A DNA stretch of 64,000 bases from Channa striata (GCA_033026295.1 CM065170.1:35831586-35895585); one strand, 5' to 3'. Positions 23,901 through 31,684 are shown, counted from the stretch's first letter. Notes: a model not told the origin generated them from the letters alone. Numbers and translations: made by a program.

Positions 23901-26026
23901 GATTTTCCTTTATTTCTTCTTCAGTCACAATTTACGTGTTACATTTGTTTTGTTTAATGAGGGTTTTGTTCATTAGTTGTAGTTTTTCACAACAGAATTG
24001 TTTAGTCAGTCTGTCCTTAATGCTTCAACATGAACAATACTTTCATATTTGTCCTCTTTATCATTATTTCCTCTCCAGGCTGAGTGGCTGTAAACTCTCA
24101 AACAGAAGCTGTGAAGTTCTGTCATCAGTACTCAGCTCCCAGTCCTCTAGTGTGAGAGAACTGGACCTGAGTAACAACGACCTGCAGGATCCAGGAGTGA
24201 AATTCCTCTGTGATGGACTGAAGAGTCCACACTGTCAACTGGAGACTCTCAGGTCAGGATTTATCACCCTGTCTATAGTTTACTAAACATCAGCTGTCCT
24301 TTCTAGACTCAAGTCTGAGACTTATTCCCCATCATGATTTTTTTTTTAAGACCTTAAAGCATAGGTGTCAAACTCTGGCCCGCGGGCCAAATTTGGCCTG
24401 CAGTGTACTTATATTTGGCCTGCGAGGCTATACCAAATGACTACTAGAGCTAGTCCGCCGGTATTATACAGCGCATTCATTCATCGCTAATACTACAAAT
24501 CCCATAATGCCTTGCTGTTGTTTTGGCGCGTCAATCAGGACAGGTCCCAGAAACGCCCTCTCCTGTGTGACAGAAGTCATAGCGATCTCAAGCTACAACT
24601 GTCACTGTGGTATCTGGCTTGGGCACATGAGATTAGATCAGTGTGCAGCAAACTGAGCAATAATTAACGTTTTCTTTATGCACTTTTTCTTGCTACTCCA
24701 AGACATGGGCGTGAATGGTTGATTGATTTTATTATTGTTATTTTATTTTAAAAAATATTATTTATTATTATTTAAATTTTATTTAATAAATGAATGTCAT
24801 TGATGTTTTTTTTTTATTTGAAATTGTTTTTTGCATATCTGGACTATTTAAGTTATAAATTGTATAGTAATAAGTGTAGCTTGTTCCATATTCAATGTTA
24901 AAGCAAATCTTGTTTGGGTCCATATTAAAAGGTTCATTTGTTCAATGCTGGCCCACGACTTTGTTCAAGTTTTACATTTTGGCCCACTGTGTATTTGAGT
25001 TTGACACCCCTGCCTTAAAGGTTTATGCTTAACTTTGCTGTATATGCATTGCAGAATGTCGGGTTGTCTGGTCACAGAGGAAGGTTGTGCTTCTCTGGCC
25101 TCAGCTCTGAGCTCCAACCCCTCCCATCTGAGAGAACTGGACCTGAGCTACAATCATCCAGGAGACTCAGGAGTGAAGCTGCTGTCAGCTGGACTCGAGG
25201 ATCCACACTGGAGACTGGACACTCTCAGGTATGGACAGACCTGCTGCAGATACATATAATATACTGTATTATGTCATGTCCATGTGTCCATGTTGACAGA
25301 GAATGTGCTGCTCTGACCTCCCTCCTCCTTTCAGGGTGGAGCCTGGTGGAGAACGATGGTTGACACCAGGTCTGAGGAAGTGTAAGTGTGTTTTTATTGA
25401 GATTCAACCATCTTCAAAGTGTCAATAAATGAACAGATGATGGATTAATAACTGCAGCTGTTTGTGTCTTGGTCTCTCCATCAGATTTCTGTCGACTCAC
25501 AATCGACCCAAACTCAATGAACAAAAACCTACGACTGTCTGACGACAACAGGAAGGTGACACATGTGCAGGAGGTTCAGTCGTATCCTGATCATCCAGAC
25601 AGATTTGACTATCATCAGCTGCTGTGTAGTAATGGTCTGACTGGTCGCTCTTACTGGGAGGTTGAGTGGAGTGGAAGCGTTGATGTTTCAGTGAGTTACA
25701 GAGGAATCGGCAGAAAAAAAAACAATAAAGACTGTTGGTTTGGAGGAAACAATCAGTCCTGGTGTCTGAACTGCATTGATGATCATACTTACCATGTCTA
25801 TCACAATAAGACAAGAACAACTCTCCATTTGCCGTCCTTCTCCTCCTCCATCTCTAACAGAGTCGCAGTGTATGTGGACTGTCCTGCTGGGACTCTGTCC
25901 TTCTACAGTGTCTCCTCTGACAAACTGATCCACCTCCACACCTTCAACACCACATTCACTGAACCTCTGTATGCTGGATTTACAGCCTGGTTGTCTGGTT
26001 ATTCATTCTCTCTGTGTCCAGAGTAG
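2803..26026 (+). CDS. NLR gene A: NLRC3-like FISNA-NACHT-LRR-PRY/SPRY protein
   Basis: Fish-type NLR, presumed cytosolic innate immune sensor or regulator. Exons by splice signal and phase: 2803-2924, 3781-3921, 5055-5096 (small, least certain), 11581-11659, 11807-12035, 16312-18109, 18363-18536, 24079-24252, 25055-25228, 25335-25381, 25485-26026. All phases agree and the sum is 3522 nt, about 1173 residues. Domains in order: linker exons (1-128), a conserved segment LLEENIVTFVKDELKK (from 129), FISNA (from about 206), NACHT with Walker A GVAGIGKT (302-309) and Walker B VVFIFDGLDE (371-380), helical region, three LRR exons, then PRY-SPRY. The start is weak: the usual family first exon, present in gene B, is absent here, and the ATG at 2803 lies just inside an acceptor. 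The introns hold many transposons. I infer a functional gene; no exact ortholog name is justified. Confidence 0.85.
3290..3395 (+). repeat. RTE-derived short interspersed element
   Basis: The left half (ggaagggcacccggcgtaaa) matches the 5' end of the RTE LINE at 21053-23749, read on its own strand. The right half (cagctgtgacgaccctgaag) matches the 3' end of the same LINE. The central coding part is missing, giving a roughly 100 bp non-autonomous derivative, a form common in fish. Its exact ends are not defined. Confidence 0.55.
3781..3921 (+). CDS. NLR gene A linker exon 2
   Basis: Acceptor cttttaccag ends at 3780; donor gtgagc starts at 3922. The 141 nt exon is phase 2 at both ends. It encodes a Pro/Glu-rich start (EPEPGCEPGPEPSC) followed by VSLKSDWSNDRIINF, nearly the same motif as the preceding exon and as two exons of gene B. 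It is an internally duplicated linker module of unknown function. Confidence 0.8.
3922..5054. other. NLR gene A intron, nothing recognised
   Basis: AT-rich intronic DNA without convincing coding potential or a repeat I can name. Confidence 0.4.
5055..5096 (+). CDS. NLR gene A small candidate exon
   Basis: Acceptor tctttcag ends at 5054; donor gtatgg starts at 5097. The 42 nt segment is phase 2 at both ends and keeps the frame (RRKVDETVPSDVFIR across the joins). Gene B has no equivalent and the frame closes equally well without it, so it may be optional or spurious. Confidence 0.4.
5860..10150 (-). mobile_element. Degenerate BEL/Pao LTR retrotransposon
   Basis: Read on the minus strand from high to low coordinates: a gag-like region (10019-9714 coiled-coil-like; 9256-8819 with FKFQILMDHMKLEEALLIAD), reverse transcriptase pieces (8867-8481, FHVDNCLQSL), the RNase H region (8286 down to about 7150, with RFKVFVGTRVSEIQ and NPADDITRGK, characteristic of BEL/Pao), and an integrase C-terminal piece (about 6090-5880, PQSPRAYWPIGQVT). 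Many frame breaks make it dead. I found no clear pair of LTRs, so the ends are approximate. A Rex1-like LINE tail (6487-7148) splits the integrase. It lies antisense in the large intron between 5096 and 11581. Confidence 0.8.
6487..7148 (-). mobile_element. Rex1-like LINE 3' end inserted in the BEL/Pao element
   Basis: Begins at its 3' end with aaggtaaggtaatctttattgatccc, a typical fish LINE tail. On the minus strand it encodes RT C-terminal sequence: IERVDSFKYLGVPL followed by FYDSMVASALHYSVVCWGSG. It is 5' truncated. It interrupts the integrase domain just after a DCFGPY motif at about 7150; BEL coding resumes to its left near 6480 (GRRHEKRW). I saw no clear target-site duplication. Confidence 0.7.
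10151..10899. other. NLR gene A intron, unassigned
   Basis: May include the 5' end of the BEL/Pao element (about 10150-10560), but no LTR repeat is visible. No coding potential recognised. Confidence 0.3.
10900..11140 (+). repeat. Degenerate dispersed fish repeat ending in (ATGG)
   Basis: Contains the run tgggtttcctcc, then a catgcatgttagcttagttgg segment, actctaaactccccataggtgtg, and ends gatgatggatgg. I recognise this order from a common dispersed repeat in fish genomes. The copy is strongly mutated. Confidence 0.5.
11581..11659 (+). CDS. NLR gene A exon encoding the QQHPTHLDSVFM segment
   Basis: Acceptor ggtccacag ends at 11580; donor gtctgt starts at 11660. The 79 nt exon goes from phase 2 to phase 0 and encodes SGQSAQQHPTHLDSVFM, very close to gene B 37533-37611 and to the relic at 30715-30793. 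The following 147 nt intron is open in frame. Confidence 0.85.
11807..12035 (+). CDS. NLR gene A pre-FISNA exon
   Basis: Acceptor ttttccag ends at 11806; donor gtaaga starts at 12036. The 229 nt exon (phase 0 to 1) encodes 76 residues starting LLEENIVTFVKDELKK, with SPDYPECSES and FLKITVNFLRRMKQEELAD, a segment found in many fish NLRC3-like proteins. Gene B 37759-37987 has the same length. Confidence 0.9.
12230..12710 (-). mobile_element. Rex1-like LINE 3' end fragment
   Basis: Starts with the tail-like aactttattcatcccagaga. On the minus strand it has a short C-terminal reading frame (12698-12513) with ISYPLHSFLTGQRSRFSQKL, resembling the end of fish Rex1-like ORFs. Short and degraded, so only a moderate call. 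Confidence 0.45.
12711..14950 (-). mobile_element. L2-clade LINE (family A, copy 2)
   Basis: The 3' end lies at about 12711, beside a short AT-rich tail with repeated ttcaattcaattc followed by ctttatttatatagggccaat. Reading upward on the minus strand come the 3' untranslated part, then RT pieces at 14138-13809 (LDLSAAFDTIDHRILL, YGVPQGSVLGPI), 14526-14128 (NYRPISTLPFISKILEKV) and 14861-14565 (ARTAYYSSLIEENKNNP). It is 5' truncated and split by frameshifts. It sits antisense in the gene A intron between 12035 and 16312. Confidence 0.85.
15170..16000 (-). mobile_element. RTE/Rex3-like LINE fragment
   Basis: On the minus strand the piece at 16003-15758 gives AVLVVDGKTRVWEEIG, and lower down there are traces of VYPEMLKDLDIV and GTVPVEWQTG, which I recognise from a common fish RTE/Rex3-type polymerase. 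The related stretch at 36340-37180 shares the PEM-KVLDI and SWLT-LFSV motifs. Heavily broken. Confidence 0.6.
16312..18109 (+). CDS. NLR gene A FISNA-NACHT exon
   Basis: Acceptor ctttccttcag ends at 16311; donor gtaagt starts at 18110. This 1798 nt exon (phase 1 to 2) carries the whole ATPase. FISNA begins NPAPVCQHKLKSHLKQKFQ. Walker A GVAGIGKT is at 16602-16625, and Walker B VVFIFDGLDECRLPLDF starts at 16809. The NACHT-associated helices follow with SLHIMCHIPVFCWITATVL and FCFVHLSVQEFLAALHVHL. The catalytic Asp/Glu of Walker B are intact, so nucleotide hydrolysis is plausible. DNA identity to gene B is very high from about 16380 to 17580, then drops sharply. Confidence 0.95.
18363..18536 (+). 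CDS. NLR gene A LRR exon 1
   Basis: A 174 nt, phase-2 symmetrical exon encoding a ribonuclease-inhibitor-type LRR pair: LSGCNLSKRSCEALSSAL and LRELDLSNNDLQDSGVKLL. The acceptor is tttttttttag and the donor gttagc. Confidence 0.9.
18690..19240 (-). mobile_element. L2-clade LINE fragment (family B)
   Basis: On the minus strand 18998-18759 gives FPPDDSTISSR and DISAWLRQRHFN, matching FPPDDSTVSTR and DISAWMTERHLQ in the longer copy at 48039-49385. Related DNA reaches about 19235 (ctctaattctcaacaaggga). It is broken by deletions and frameshifts. Confidence 0.7.
19309..19458 (-). repeat. Older LINE/SINE-type 3' end split by later insertions
   Basis: Begins tcaactttatttctaaagcac and runs through aagtgcttaacaattaaaata, a common fish repeat 3' end. 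Its continuation appears at about 23769-23880 (aaaaagtgagttttacg, aaaagcagacagtg), so the Tc1 and RTE elements between them were inserted into it. Confidence 0.5.
19461..21029 (-). mobile_element. Tc1-like transposon with about 200 bp inverted repeats
   Basis: The left end cagtgggggaaaaaattatt at 19461 and the right end aataattttttccctcactg, ending at 21029, are inverted copies. The inverted similarity extends about 200 bp (19461-19661 against 20829-21029). TA dinucleotides flank it at 19459-19460 and 21030-21031, the expected target duplication. It carries one transposase frame on the minus strand and sits in the gene A intron before the second LRR exon. Confidence 0.93.
19758..20684 (-). 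pseudogene. Tc1-type transposase, inactivated
   Basis: DDE transposase on the minus strand. It starts with ATG at 20684-20682 (MAKTKELSKDVRVKI) and meets an in-frame stop at 20612-20610 after 24 codons. The long frame 20579-19758 then keeps VLWSDGTKIELFG (first Asp) and VFQHDTAKAT (second Asp). The third catalytic motif reads SPDLNPIKNLW, where Tc1 elements normally have Glu in place of that Lys. Near the end a run of eight G (plus strand, 19761-19768) shifts the frame after KTPP. These three lesions make it non-functional. Confidence 0.9.
21053..23749 (-). mobile_element. RTE-clade LINE, nearly complete but frameshifted
   Basis: Flanked by a perfect 19 bp target-site duplication (taaattaaaatacatatat) at 21034-21052 and 23750-23768. 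The tail has (TAC)n at 21053-21066. On the minus strand: an apurinic-endonuclease-like domain at 23428-22823 (VDVLCAQKKRWKGSKA, VVVGADFNGHVGEG), a linker region, then RT pieces at 22279-21833 and 21849-21235 (VFVDLEKAYDRVPREELW, MMFADDIVICSES), and a C-terminal GHMQ-like tail (21277-21083, ELPGKRARGRPKRRYMD). The frame changes at least four times, so it cannot make a full protein. Confidence 0.93.
24079..24252 (+). CDS. NLR gene A LRR exon 2
   Basis: 174 nt, phase-2 symmetrical. Encodes LSGCKLSNRSCEVLSSVL and RELDLSNNDLQDPGVKFL. Acceptor cctctccag, donor gtcagg. Closest in sequence to gene B LRR exon 2 at 40527-40700. Confidence 0.9.
24360..25012. mobile_element. Non-autonomous hAT-type element (653 bp)
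   Basis: The left terminus cataggtgtcaaact at 24360 and the right terminus agtttgacacccctg ending at 25012 are imperfect inverted repeats. An 8 bp direct repeat, ccttaaag, flanks the element at 24352-24359 and 25013-25020, the duplication size of hAT. No transposase frame is present. The 'ggcccgcgggcc' block next to the terminus is common in fish hAT elements. It lies in the intron between LRR exons 2 and 3. Confidence 0.85.
25055..25228 (+). CDS. NLR gene A terminal LRR exon
   Basis: 174 nt, phase-2 symmetrical, encoding MSGCLVTEEGCASLASAL and LRELDLSYNHPGDSGVKLL. This last repeat differs from the internal ones (SYNHPGDSG in place of SNNDLQDSG) and is nearly identical in gene B (46881-47054), so the exon next to SPRY is a distinct, conserved type. 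Confidence 0.92.
25335..25381 (+). CDS. NLR gene A short linker exon
   Basis: A 47 nt exon (acceptor cctttcag, donor gtaagt) encoding VEPGGERWLTPGLRK, the normal fish NLR link between the last LRR and the PRY motif. Gene B 47161-47207 has the same length. Confidence 0.9.
25485..26026 (+). CDS. NLR gene A PRY-SPRY (B30.2) exon
   Basis: Starts after acceptor ctccatcag and ends at TAG 26024-26026. PRY: FCRLTIDPNSMNKNLRLSDD. SPRY: LTGRSYWEVEWSG, then SNRVAVYVDCPAGTLSFYSV and TEPLYAGF. B30.2 domains bind protein ligands through variable loops. The stretch between WFGGNNQSWCL and SSSISNRVAV differs most from gene B. The terminal residues are SFSLCPE. Confidence 0.95.
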
Positions 26027-26671
26027 ATTCTGGGCCTGTCACAGAAACTTTTCATATTTATGGAATAAATCAGTGTCTTGTAGAAACAGTCTAAATGATT
26101 CCTTTAAACTTGTTCTTCTTCCTTTAAATATTAAGCTTCCATCAATACAGGATTAACATGTTGCTGACTGCTCATCAACTTGTTTTACAGTGAACATCAT
26201 TGTGTCGTTTTTCTCTGACACTATTCAGACTCTCTGAGCTACACTGAAGATAGGTTTCTTACATGTTTCCAGATATTTGGTGATTATTTTTTTGTGTTTC
26301 AAAATCAGTTACTGATTTATAAGTGATCATAAAATCTTAGTGTGTTCATGATGTTTATGTACATACATTTATTATCATATTTGTTTTAGGTTTAGATCTA
26401 ATGGATGTGTCCAGTGTCATTTACAGCATATATAACTGATGTGTATTTAAATATGGCTAAACCCAATAAGCCACAACATTAATATCACCTGGTTATTTTG
26501 ATATAAAGAAGGTGTGTTTTTTTTTTTTTTTTTTTTTTTTGTTTTTTACAAAAATATGTTGAATTAATTTTTATTTGCTACTGTTCACGTTTTGCCATAA
26601 TTTCAGTAATCTGTATTGTTTAAAATACAGTTTTCTTAGGAGTAGTACTCACTGGTGAAAATGGTTTATGT
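26027..26671 (+). other. NLR gene A 3' untranslated region and flank
   Basis: A polyadenylation signal AATAAA lies at 26064-26069, 38 bases after the stop. The flank near 26134 (aagcttccatcaatacagg) resembles gene B near 49990. A long T run lies at about 26516-26540. No other feature seen. Confidence 0.6.
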
Positions 26672-27300
26672 CAGGGGTGGGCAAACTTTTTGAGTCGCGG
26701 GCCACAATGAGTTCTAAAATTTGACAAAGGGGCTGAGCCAAGAACAGATGGATGGTGTGTTATATAAATTACATACAGGATTTGACCTATTAATGATTAA
26801 TGGTTAATTTAATTACATTTCAGTTGAATAAACACAGCAGAAAAACTCACCATCAGCTTCAGTGGGAACAGTGTTGTTTATCTCTCTGTTTTGTCAGTGC
26901 ATCAAAGTCTGGAGTAAGTTTTGTTGTGGCGATTCTCAGAATAGATCCGAGGTGTTCGTCAGTAATCCTGGATCTGTGACGGGCTTTGTTCATGTTCATA
27001 ACACTAAATGTCTGCTCACATACATAGGTCGAGCCAAACAAGGCCAGCATCTTCTGTGCCGTGACGGCTAATATTGTACTCCTTAAAAACCGCAACACTT
27101 TCTTGGCATATCAAGCATACAGCCTTTGATCGGACTTCTTTGAAAAAATATTTTGTTGTCCATTCTGTGTTAAACACTCGGCACTCACTGTCGACTTTTC
27201 TTTTCTTTGATAAACTCATGTTTGTTTTTAGAAGGGGGAAAGCTTTAACGCGGGAACCGAGAAGGAGAGTGCTTCTTCTGGGAAAAGCTTAACCGCGAAG
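26672..27300 (-). mobile_element. Internally deleted hAT (ZBED/GTF2IRD2-like) transposon
   Basis: The left terminus is caggggtgggcaaacttttt at 26672, typical of hAT. The minus strand encodes an N-terminal BED-like zinc finger start (27219 down: MSLSKKRKVDSECRVF, KAVCLICQESVAVFKEYNI) and the C-terminal hAT dimerisation segment (27098-26859: ALFGSTYVCEQTFSVMN, RITDEHLGSILRIA). The middle of the transposase is gone, so the finger runs almost directly into the dimerisation part. The right terminus was not located. Confidence 0.75.
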
Positions 27301-27404
27301 AATAGGGGGCAAATGCTCAAGCATGCCATCTATTGGGGAAATGTGGGCATTACAGGAAAAAGTAAATGAACAACGTTTCCCGGTAACGATATTATTAATT
27401 TTAT

Positions 27405-27530
27405 ATTTTGATGAAGCGACTTACAGAGTAATTTAGTACACACACATATACACAGTGACTGAGCATGCAGCAGGGAGGGACCAGGGTTCGAACCACTGAG
27501 CCTGCGGTCCGTGGATGACTGCCTATCATC
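27405..27530 (+). repeat. L2-type LINE tail repeat
   Basis: Contains gaagcgacttacagagtaattt and ccagggttcgaaccactgagcc, the 3' tail pattern of fish L2-related repeats. A similar tail lies at 43020-43050. Confidence 0.45.
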
Positions 27531-28689
27531 CACCACTCTTCTGATTCTTTCCTCACTGACTAATCAATGAGTGTGGAAAAGAGAAGATGAAGAATTTTTT
27601 GTAATTACTTTGCACATATACGTATTGAACAAGGAATGAAATGCTTTCTCTACATTTAACCTAAGTTCCCTGGGGGGGAGGACTGGGTCACCATGGGGAT
27701 GATGTCCACAACACAAAGACTGAGTTTACTGGGAGAAAACGCAAAGCAAGGTTTGCTGCAAAAAGGCTGAAAGAATTTTGAAATGATCCAAACAGCTGCT
27801 AATGAATTTTCTTTTCATCCAACAAATGGTTTATCATCATCCAGTCAGGACAACCAACACCATACACTGATTCCATCCAACAGCAGCTCCAACATTTCAG
27901 ACAAAGTGGAACCAGTTTGTTGTAGATTCAGATGAAGTTTAGCAACAAGAAGATCAGTGGAGACACTTTAAAGGAAGATTTCAGCTTTGATCCAGTGAAG
28001 CTGATGCAGGATGATGCAGTTAGTGACTCTGATATCCATCATCATCTCTCACTGGGCCAGTGTCAACCTCACAATGATCTTATTAAAGGCACTTTGGTAG
28101 AAAAAGACTCTTAATGAGTTTTATTGAAGTGTCCAAACTGGGTTGGGTCTTTAGTACTCTACATACAGGCTCTCATTGTTCAGCTGTTCAGGATTCAAGC
28201 TGAGAACTAGTTTCTTGCTTGTATAATAGTCTGAGTTCTGCTGGAAAACCACATTCCTCAGATGGGAGTGTCCTCATTTGTCCCAATTAGCCACACGTCT
28301 GCAGGGACAACAGGACACACTGATGCTACTTTGTCCTTTCACTTTCAGTCTGAGTCACAGCTCATCATAGATTTGAGATCAGCCAGAGAACAGAGGGTAA
28401 AGATCCACAGGAGCAAATGGATCAGTCTGCATAAAACCACATGTGGGACTCACAGCAAATCTTTGTGTTTCTGAAGTCACACATGACAAAGAGAAATGGT
28501 CTGTCTCTGTCCAGAGGAAGAGACAACAAGGGCTGAATTTGTGCACGTCAGTGTTCAAATGGGATTTGAAATAATCACATAGAGCTCAAACATTTATGAA
28601 AGTACTATTAACATGACTGTAACTCCATAGTTCATTACTGTGACATCATGACAAAAGATCGTCTTATTGTGATACTCTGCTTCCTGTTT
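27531..28689. other. Intergenic DNA, nothing recognised
   Basis: Short reading frames only, with no family resemblance I can name. Confidence 0.35.
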
Positions 28690-28760
28690 CCTCCAGGTGG
28701 AGCCCTACCTCGTTCCAGCAAACAGCTCACCTGTGTGTGCAGGTGTGGACTGGAGAATTT
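28690..28760 (+). pseudogene. Relic NLR 5' leader-like sequence
   Basis: The run gttccagcaaacagctcacctgtg, followed by gcaggtgtggactgga, resembles gene A at 1386-1432 (attccagctaacacactcacc, then gcaggtgtggagtgga). It suggests the start of a third, now broken, NLR copy whose coding exon remains at 30715. Confidence 0.4.
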
Positions 28761-29126
28761 TTATTTTTAGTTTTATTCGTTACTTTCTTAGAGAACCTTT
28801 AGAAGTTACGAGTTTGTTGTCATATGACATAAAGAATGAAACAAGCTATTGCAGTGACATTCGTGGCCACTGTAACATGGTTTGTGTACAGTTTTTGAAG
28901 TGGATTGAATAAATCTACTTACTCTATGATGCACATATATTAGTGTGTTCTGAGATTTAAACATTAACTTTTTTAAAATTACAATGGATGGAAAGGAAAG
29001 TGGAAATAATAAAATAGTTGGTGAGAACAGTGAATGTGCTTTTGTAAATTGGGGAAAATCTTTTGTTTTTGTTAAGAAATTTTAAAAAATGGCAGTTGTA
29101 GGACTTAAGTGTGCAGCATATTGTGA

Positions 29127-30640
29127 ATGGAGGTGGCAAATGGCGAATCACTTACTAAACCAGTCGTGTGGTACGCCTTGCTGGTGAGGCTTCAGATGTC
29201 AAGACATACAGCATCGCAACACGTTTTAATAAGCACTTCAAAAAGATTGACATGTTCTTGTAAACACACATCTCTCACCATCAAAGAGGGAGATGTCAAT
29301 GGGATGTTTAAACGGCTGAAGCTTCACAAAGCCGCAGGCCCAGACTCTGTGTCCCCTTCCACACTTAAGCACTGTGCCAATCAGTTAGCTCCAGTGTTCA
29401 CAGACATTTTTAACACATCACTGGAGACCTGTCATGTGCCAGTCTGCTTTAAGGCTTTGACCATCATGCCAGCCCCAAAAAGCTGAGGATCACAGGACTC
29501 AATGACTACAGATCCATAGCCCTGACTTCTGTGGATATGAAGTCATTTGAACGCCTCATCATATCCCACTTCAAGGACATCACAGACCACCTTCTGTATC
29601 CCCTGCAGTTTGCCTACAGAGCCAACAGTTCTGTTGACGATGCTGTAAACATGGCCCTCCACTTCATCCTCCAGCATCTGGACTCCCCCGTATCCTATGT
29701 CTGTTTATGGACTTCAGCTCTGCCTTTAACACATTCGTGCCAGCTCTGCTCAGAGACAAGCTACCCCAGCTAAACGTTGCTGATACCATGTGCAGGTGGA
29801 TTATGGACTTCCTAAAGGACAGAAGGCAGTTCTCGAGGCTGGAAAAGGATGTCTCTGACTCATGGACCATCAGCACTGCATCCCCCCAAGGCTGCGTCCT
29901 TTCTCCTCTGTTATTCTCCCTGTACACAAACAGCTGCACATCTGGACATCAGTGTGTTAAACTCATGAACTTTGCAGATGACATCACCCTCATCAGCCTA
30001 ATCTCTGATGGAGATGAGTCAGCCTACAGGAGCAAGATGGACCGTCTGGTGTCATGATGCAGCACAAACAACTCCCCGTCATCCTCTGTGACACGCCCTG
30101 ACCTCAGTTGAGTCTTCTGGCTTCCTGGGCATCACCATCACCCAGGACCTCAAGTAGGAGCAGAACATTAGCTTCCTGACCAAGAAGGCTCAGCAGAGGC
30201 TGTACTTCTTGATTCAGCCAAGTTCCACCTCCCTGTAAAGATGCTGCTGAACATTTACACTGCCATCATTGAATCCAGTCTTACATCCGCCATCACAGTC
30301 TGGTTCGCTGCAGCCACAGCCAAGGACAAGGCCAAGCTGCAGTGCGTCATCCACTCTGCTGAGAAGGTGATCGGCTGCAACCTACCATCTCTGTACGTTT
30401 CCAGGACCTGGAGATGTACAGCCAGGATCGCAACTGACCCTTCTCATCCCAGACATAAACTCTTTCAACCCCTTCCCTCTGGCAAGAGGCTCTGGTCCAT
30501 TAAGACCAGGACATTACGCCACAAGAATAGTTTCATCCCCACTTCAGTCAGCCTGCTGAACAGTGGCCAAATACCCCCCGATAACACCCCCCCCAACCCA
30601 CAGACAGTCACTTTAACTTGCACATATTAACTTTCTTAAT
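29127..30640 (+). mobile_element. Rex1-like (CR1/L2/Rex1 group) LINE, broken
   Basis: Plus-strand RT pieces in order: 29127-29486 (LHKAAGPDSVSPSTLKH), 29531-29773 (PLQFAYRANSSVDDAVNM), 29707-30057 (MDFSSAFNTFVPALLRDK, SPQGCVLSPLLFSLYT, LMNFADDITLISLISDG) and 30241-30630 (IYTAIIESSLTSAITVWF). The catalytic FADD box is present, but frameshifts and stops separate the pieces. It lies inside the relic NLR copy. Confidence 0.8.
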
Positions 30641-30714
30641 TTTATTGTATTATAGTATTCATGTAAATATTTTTCACTTTTCATATTTTTTGTGTGTCAT
30701 GCCTACACCAAGCG

Positions 30715-30935
30715 GAGCAGCAAAGCTCTGAGATTCCCAGTAGTCAGTCTCCCCAGCAGCATCCAACACACCTGGACTCCATATTTATGGTCTGTACATG
30801 TCCAACCAGGACTTTTCCAATATCCATGCTACACTTTTTACACCAGTGGATTGTCGGTGTGTCCAACGTAGATCTGATGTTTGGCTCCATGGTTTTTCTT
30901 GGATTGTGTCACTCATAATTTTCTGTTGCAGCTGG
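30715..30935 (+). pseudogene. Relic NLR exon and intron (third copy)
   Basis: 30715-30793 matches the HPTHLDSIFM exon of genes A and B (EQQSSEIPSSQSPQQHPTHL), followed by the donor gtctgt and the same short intron up to ttctgttgcagctg at 30935. The next exon is missing: RTE sequence starts at that point. The intron has a stop that is absent from both intact genes. Confidence 0.8.
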
Positions 30936-31395
30936 TACAACAGTTTGTATCCTCCTACAATACTATATGCTTTTCTGCCCTTCCACCTTGTCTCCTGCAC
31001 ACACAGTACATCTACCTTCCTTCTCTCCATCATGTTTGCCAGCTCTCTACCTTTCCCTGTCATTGTTCCAATGTTGTTCCAATTTAAGTAGTCCCTACTC
31101 TCAGATCTAAGCTCCTGCCTTTCCCCTTCTCTCTCTGACCACGAACCCTTCTGCCTCCTCTCCTTCTTCAACCAACAGTAGTCCAATTTCCACTGGCACC
31201 AGTATGTTACCAGCACCGGTGGCGATCGTTGTTAATCTGGGCCTCAACCGATCCGGTATGAAATTGCTATGAATGATTCACATTGTTGTTTTTGGCTGTT
31301 TCACGCCGGATGCCCTTCCTGACGCAACCCTCTCTATTTATCCGTGCTTGGGACTGGCACAGAGGTCACTGGCTTGCAACCCGTATGGCTAGATT
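30936..31395 (-). mobile_element. RTE LINE 5' fragment
   Basis: The minus strand encodes GKGRELANMMERRKVDVLCV and RWKGRKAYSIVGGYKLLYQ, the start of the endonuclease domain also seen at 23428. The 5' leader (acgccggatgcccttcctgac, about 31303) follows to about 31395. The 3' four fifths are absent, which is unusual because RTE copies normally lose the 5' end. Confidence 0.8.
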
Positions 31396-31474
31396 GACCT
31401 CTTGAATCAGGAGGAGTTAATCACAAAACTACTCGTCTTACAGAACAAAAAATGTGGATTATTAAATATCAGAT

Positions 31475-31680
31475 CTCACTTGTAAATGGTATACTTTTAC
31501 TCTACGTTTTGGTTCTCAAAGTGCTTTACACTGCTTCTTATTTACCCATTTGTACTCACAATCATACACTTATGAGGGGAGTTGCCATGCAGCTGGCCAA
31601 TGCTCACTGGGAATAACTGTCGGGGTTCAGTGTCTTGCTCAAGGAGACTTTGACATGTGATCGGAGGAGCAGGTGATTGA
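31475..31680 (+). repeat. Dispersed fish repeat
   Basis: Contains ggttctcaaagtgctttaca and gttcagtgtcttgctcaagg, and ends near gatcggaggagcaggtgattg. I recognise this order from a common dispersed fish repeat. Confidence 0.5.
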
Positions 31681-31684
31681 TGCA

